In this document: positions 36,027 through 36,300 of the stretch, in pieces
Layout of the letters: each line of letters begins with the position of its first letter
Numbering within the stretch: the first letter of the stretch is position 1
Source of the DNA: Pseudomonadota bacterium
GTDB taxonomy: Bacteria; Desulfobacterota; Desulfobulbia; Desulfobulbales; JAHJIY01
Length of the DNA stretch: 36,300 nt
Direction of reading: 5' to 3'
NCBI GenBank assembly: GCA_018823175.1
Contig: JAHJIY010000061.1
Coordinates: forward strand, 1 to 36,300
The notes under the pieces: model-generated
Seen by the model: only the letters and a program-made list of their open reading frames with translations
What the model was told of the DNA's origin: nothing
The model's database searches: none
Made by a program: the position numbers and the translations under genes

Positions 36027-36300
36027 GGGCACCCCAAGGGTACTTCCTGCGGGGCGCATAAGTCTCGATGTCTCGTAAACTGTCTTATCGGTTTGGGCCG
36101 ATTAGCGACCCAACTCAGCTTTATACCGCAAGGGCACCCCAAGGGCACTTCCTGCGGGGCGCATAAGTTTCGTTTGGGCCGTCGAGCGACCCAACTCAGC
36201 TTTATACCGCAAGGGCATAAGTTTCGTTTGGGCCGTCGAGCGACCCAACTCAGCTTTATACCGCAAGGGCATAAGTTTCGTTTGGGCCGTCGAGCGACCC
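36027..36300 (-). repeat. Right 54-bp palindromic repeat array with 27-bp insert
   Basis: A GC-rich block (36027-36062) leads to a diverged spacer and then units at 36095-36175 (81 bp), 36176-36229 (54 bp), 36230-36283 (54 bp) and a partial at 36284-36300 cut by the window end. The 81-bp unit equals the 54-bp unit plus exactly 27 bp, the GC-rich block. On the minus strand the apical stem reads GGGTCG/CGGCCC with one T-G pair; the plus strand has C-A there. The sequence AACTCAGCTTTATACC is shared with the left array. Confidence 0.9.

Overview
This 36.3 kb window looks like chromosomal backbone of a Gram-negative, delta-type proteobacterium (Desulfobacterota), not an accessory island. The evidence is a lipoprotein ending in delta-60 repeats, an unusually long CheZ, a short GNAT-type ArgA, a periplasmic c-type cytochrome, a SPOR protein and several PilZ, NtrC and histidine kinase regulators. 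No transposase, integrase, phage gene or CRISPR array was found. The assignment rests on gene types only.

Layout from left to right. A 54-bp tandem palindromic array (1-240) abuts a monoheme cytochrome c. A TetR repressor with a self-overlapping operator is divergent from an acyl-CoA synthetase/TraB pair, which is followed by a YhbY RNA-binding protein. A broken response-regulator gene lies opposite cmoAB (tRNA U34 modification). An RNase III/radical SAM pair runs on the minus strand, then comes tRNA-Cys with its own promoter and terminator. A PilZ-CheZ pair is divergent from a large hybrid histidine kinase with CHASE-like, HAMP, HisKA, HATPase, REC and Hpt parts. Next are an isochorismatase-like hydrolase, asparaginyl-tRNA synthetase, a Cys-cluster PilZ protein, a C_GCAxxG_C_C redox protein and ClpB. 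A lipoprotein with four PKD-like domains and a seven-repeat propeller converges on leuB across a bidirectional terminator. An NtrC-family regulator and its kinase form an overlapping pair. A YIP1-family and a DUF2339-like membrane protein converge, and argJ, secA, argA and a SPOR protein close the window before a second 54-bp palindromic array.

Most functions are housekeeping: translation (asnS, tRNA-Cys, cmoAB, yhbY, rnc), protein export and folding (secA, clpB), and arginine and leucine synthesis (argA, argJ, leuB). Around these sits a signalling layer (CheZ, two PilZ proteins, two histidine kinases, one sigma54 activator).

I see no obvious new multi-gene defence or metabolic system. The most interesting signals are non-coding. 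(1) A dispersed palindromic element shows compensatory base changes and G-U-tolerant pairing that favours the minus strand as the RNA strand. It lies directly upstream of two minus-strand start codons. (2) Two near-identical palindromic operators sit at the same place just downstream of promoter -10 boxes, before the two convergent membrane-protein genes. (3) The CheZ fold appears to be split by a roughly 260-residue insertion.
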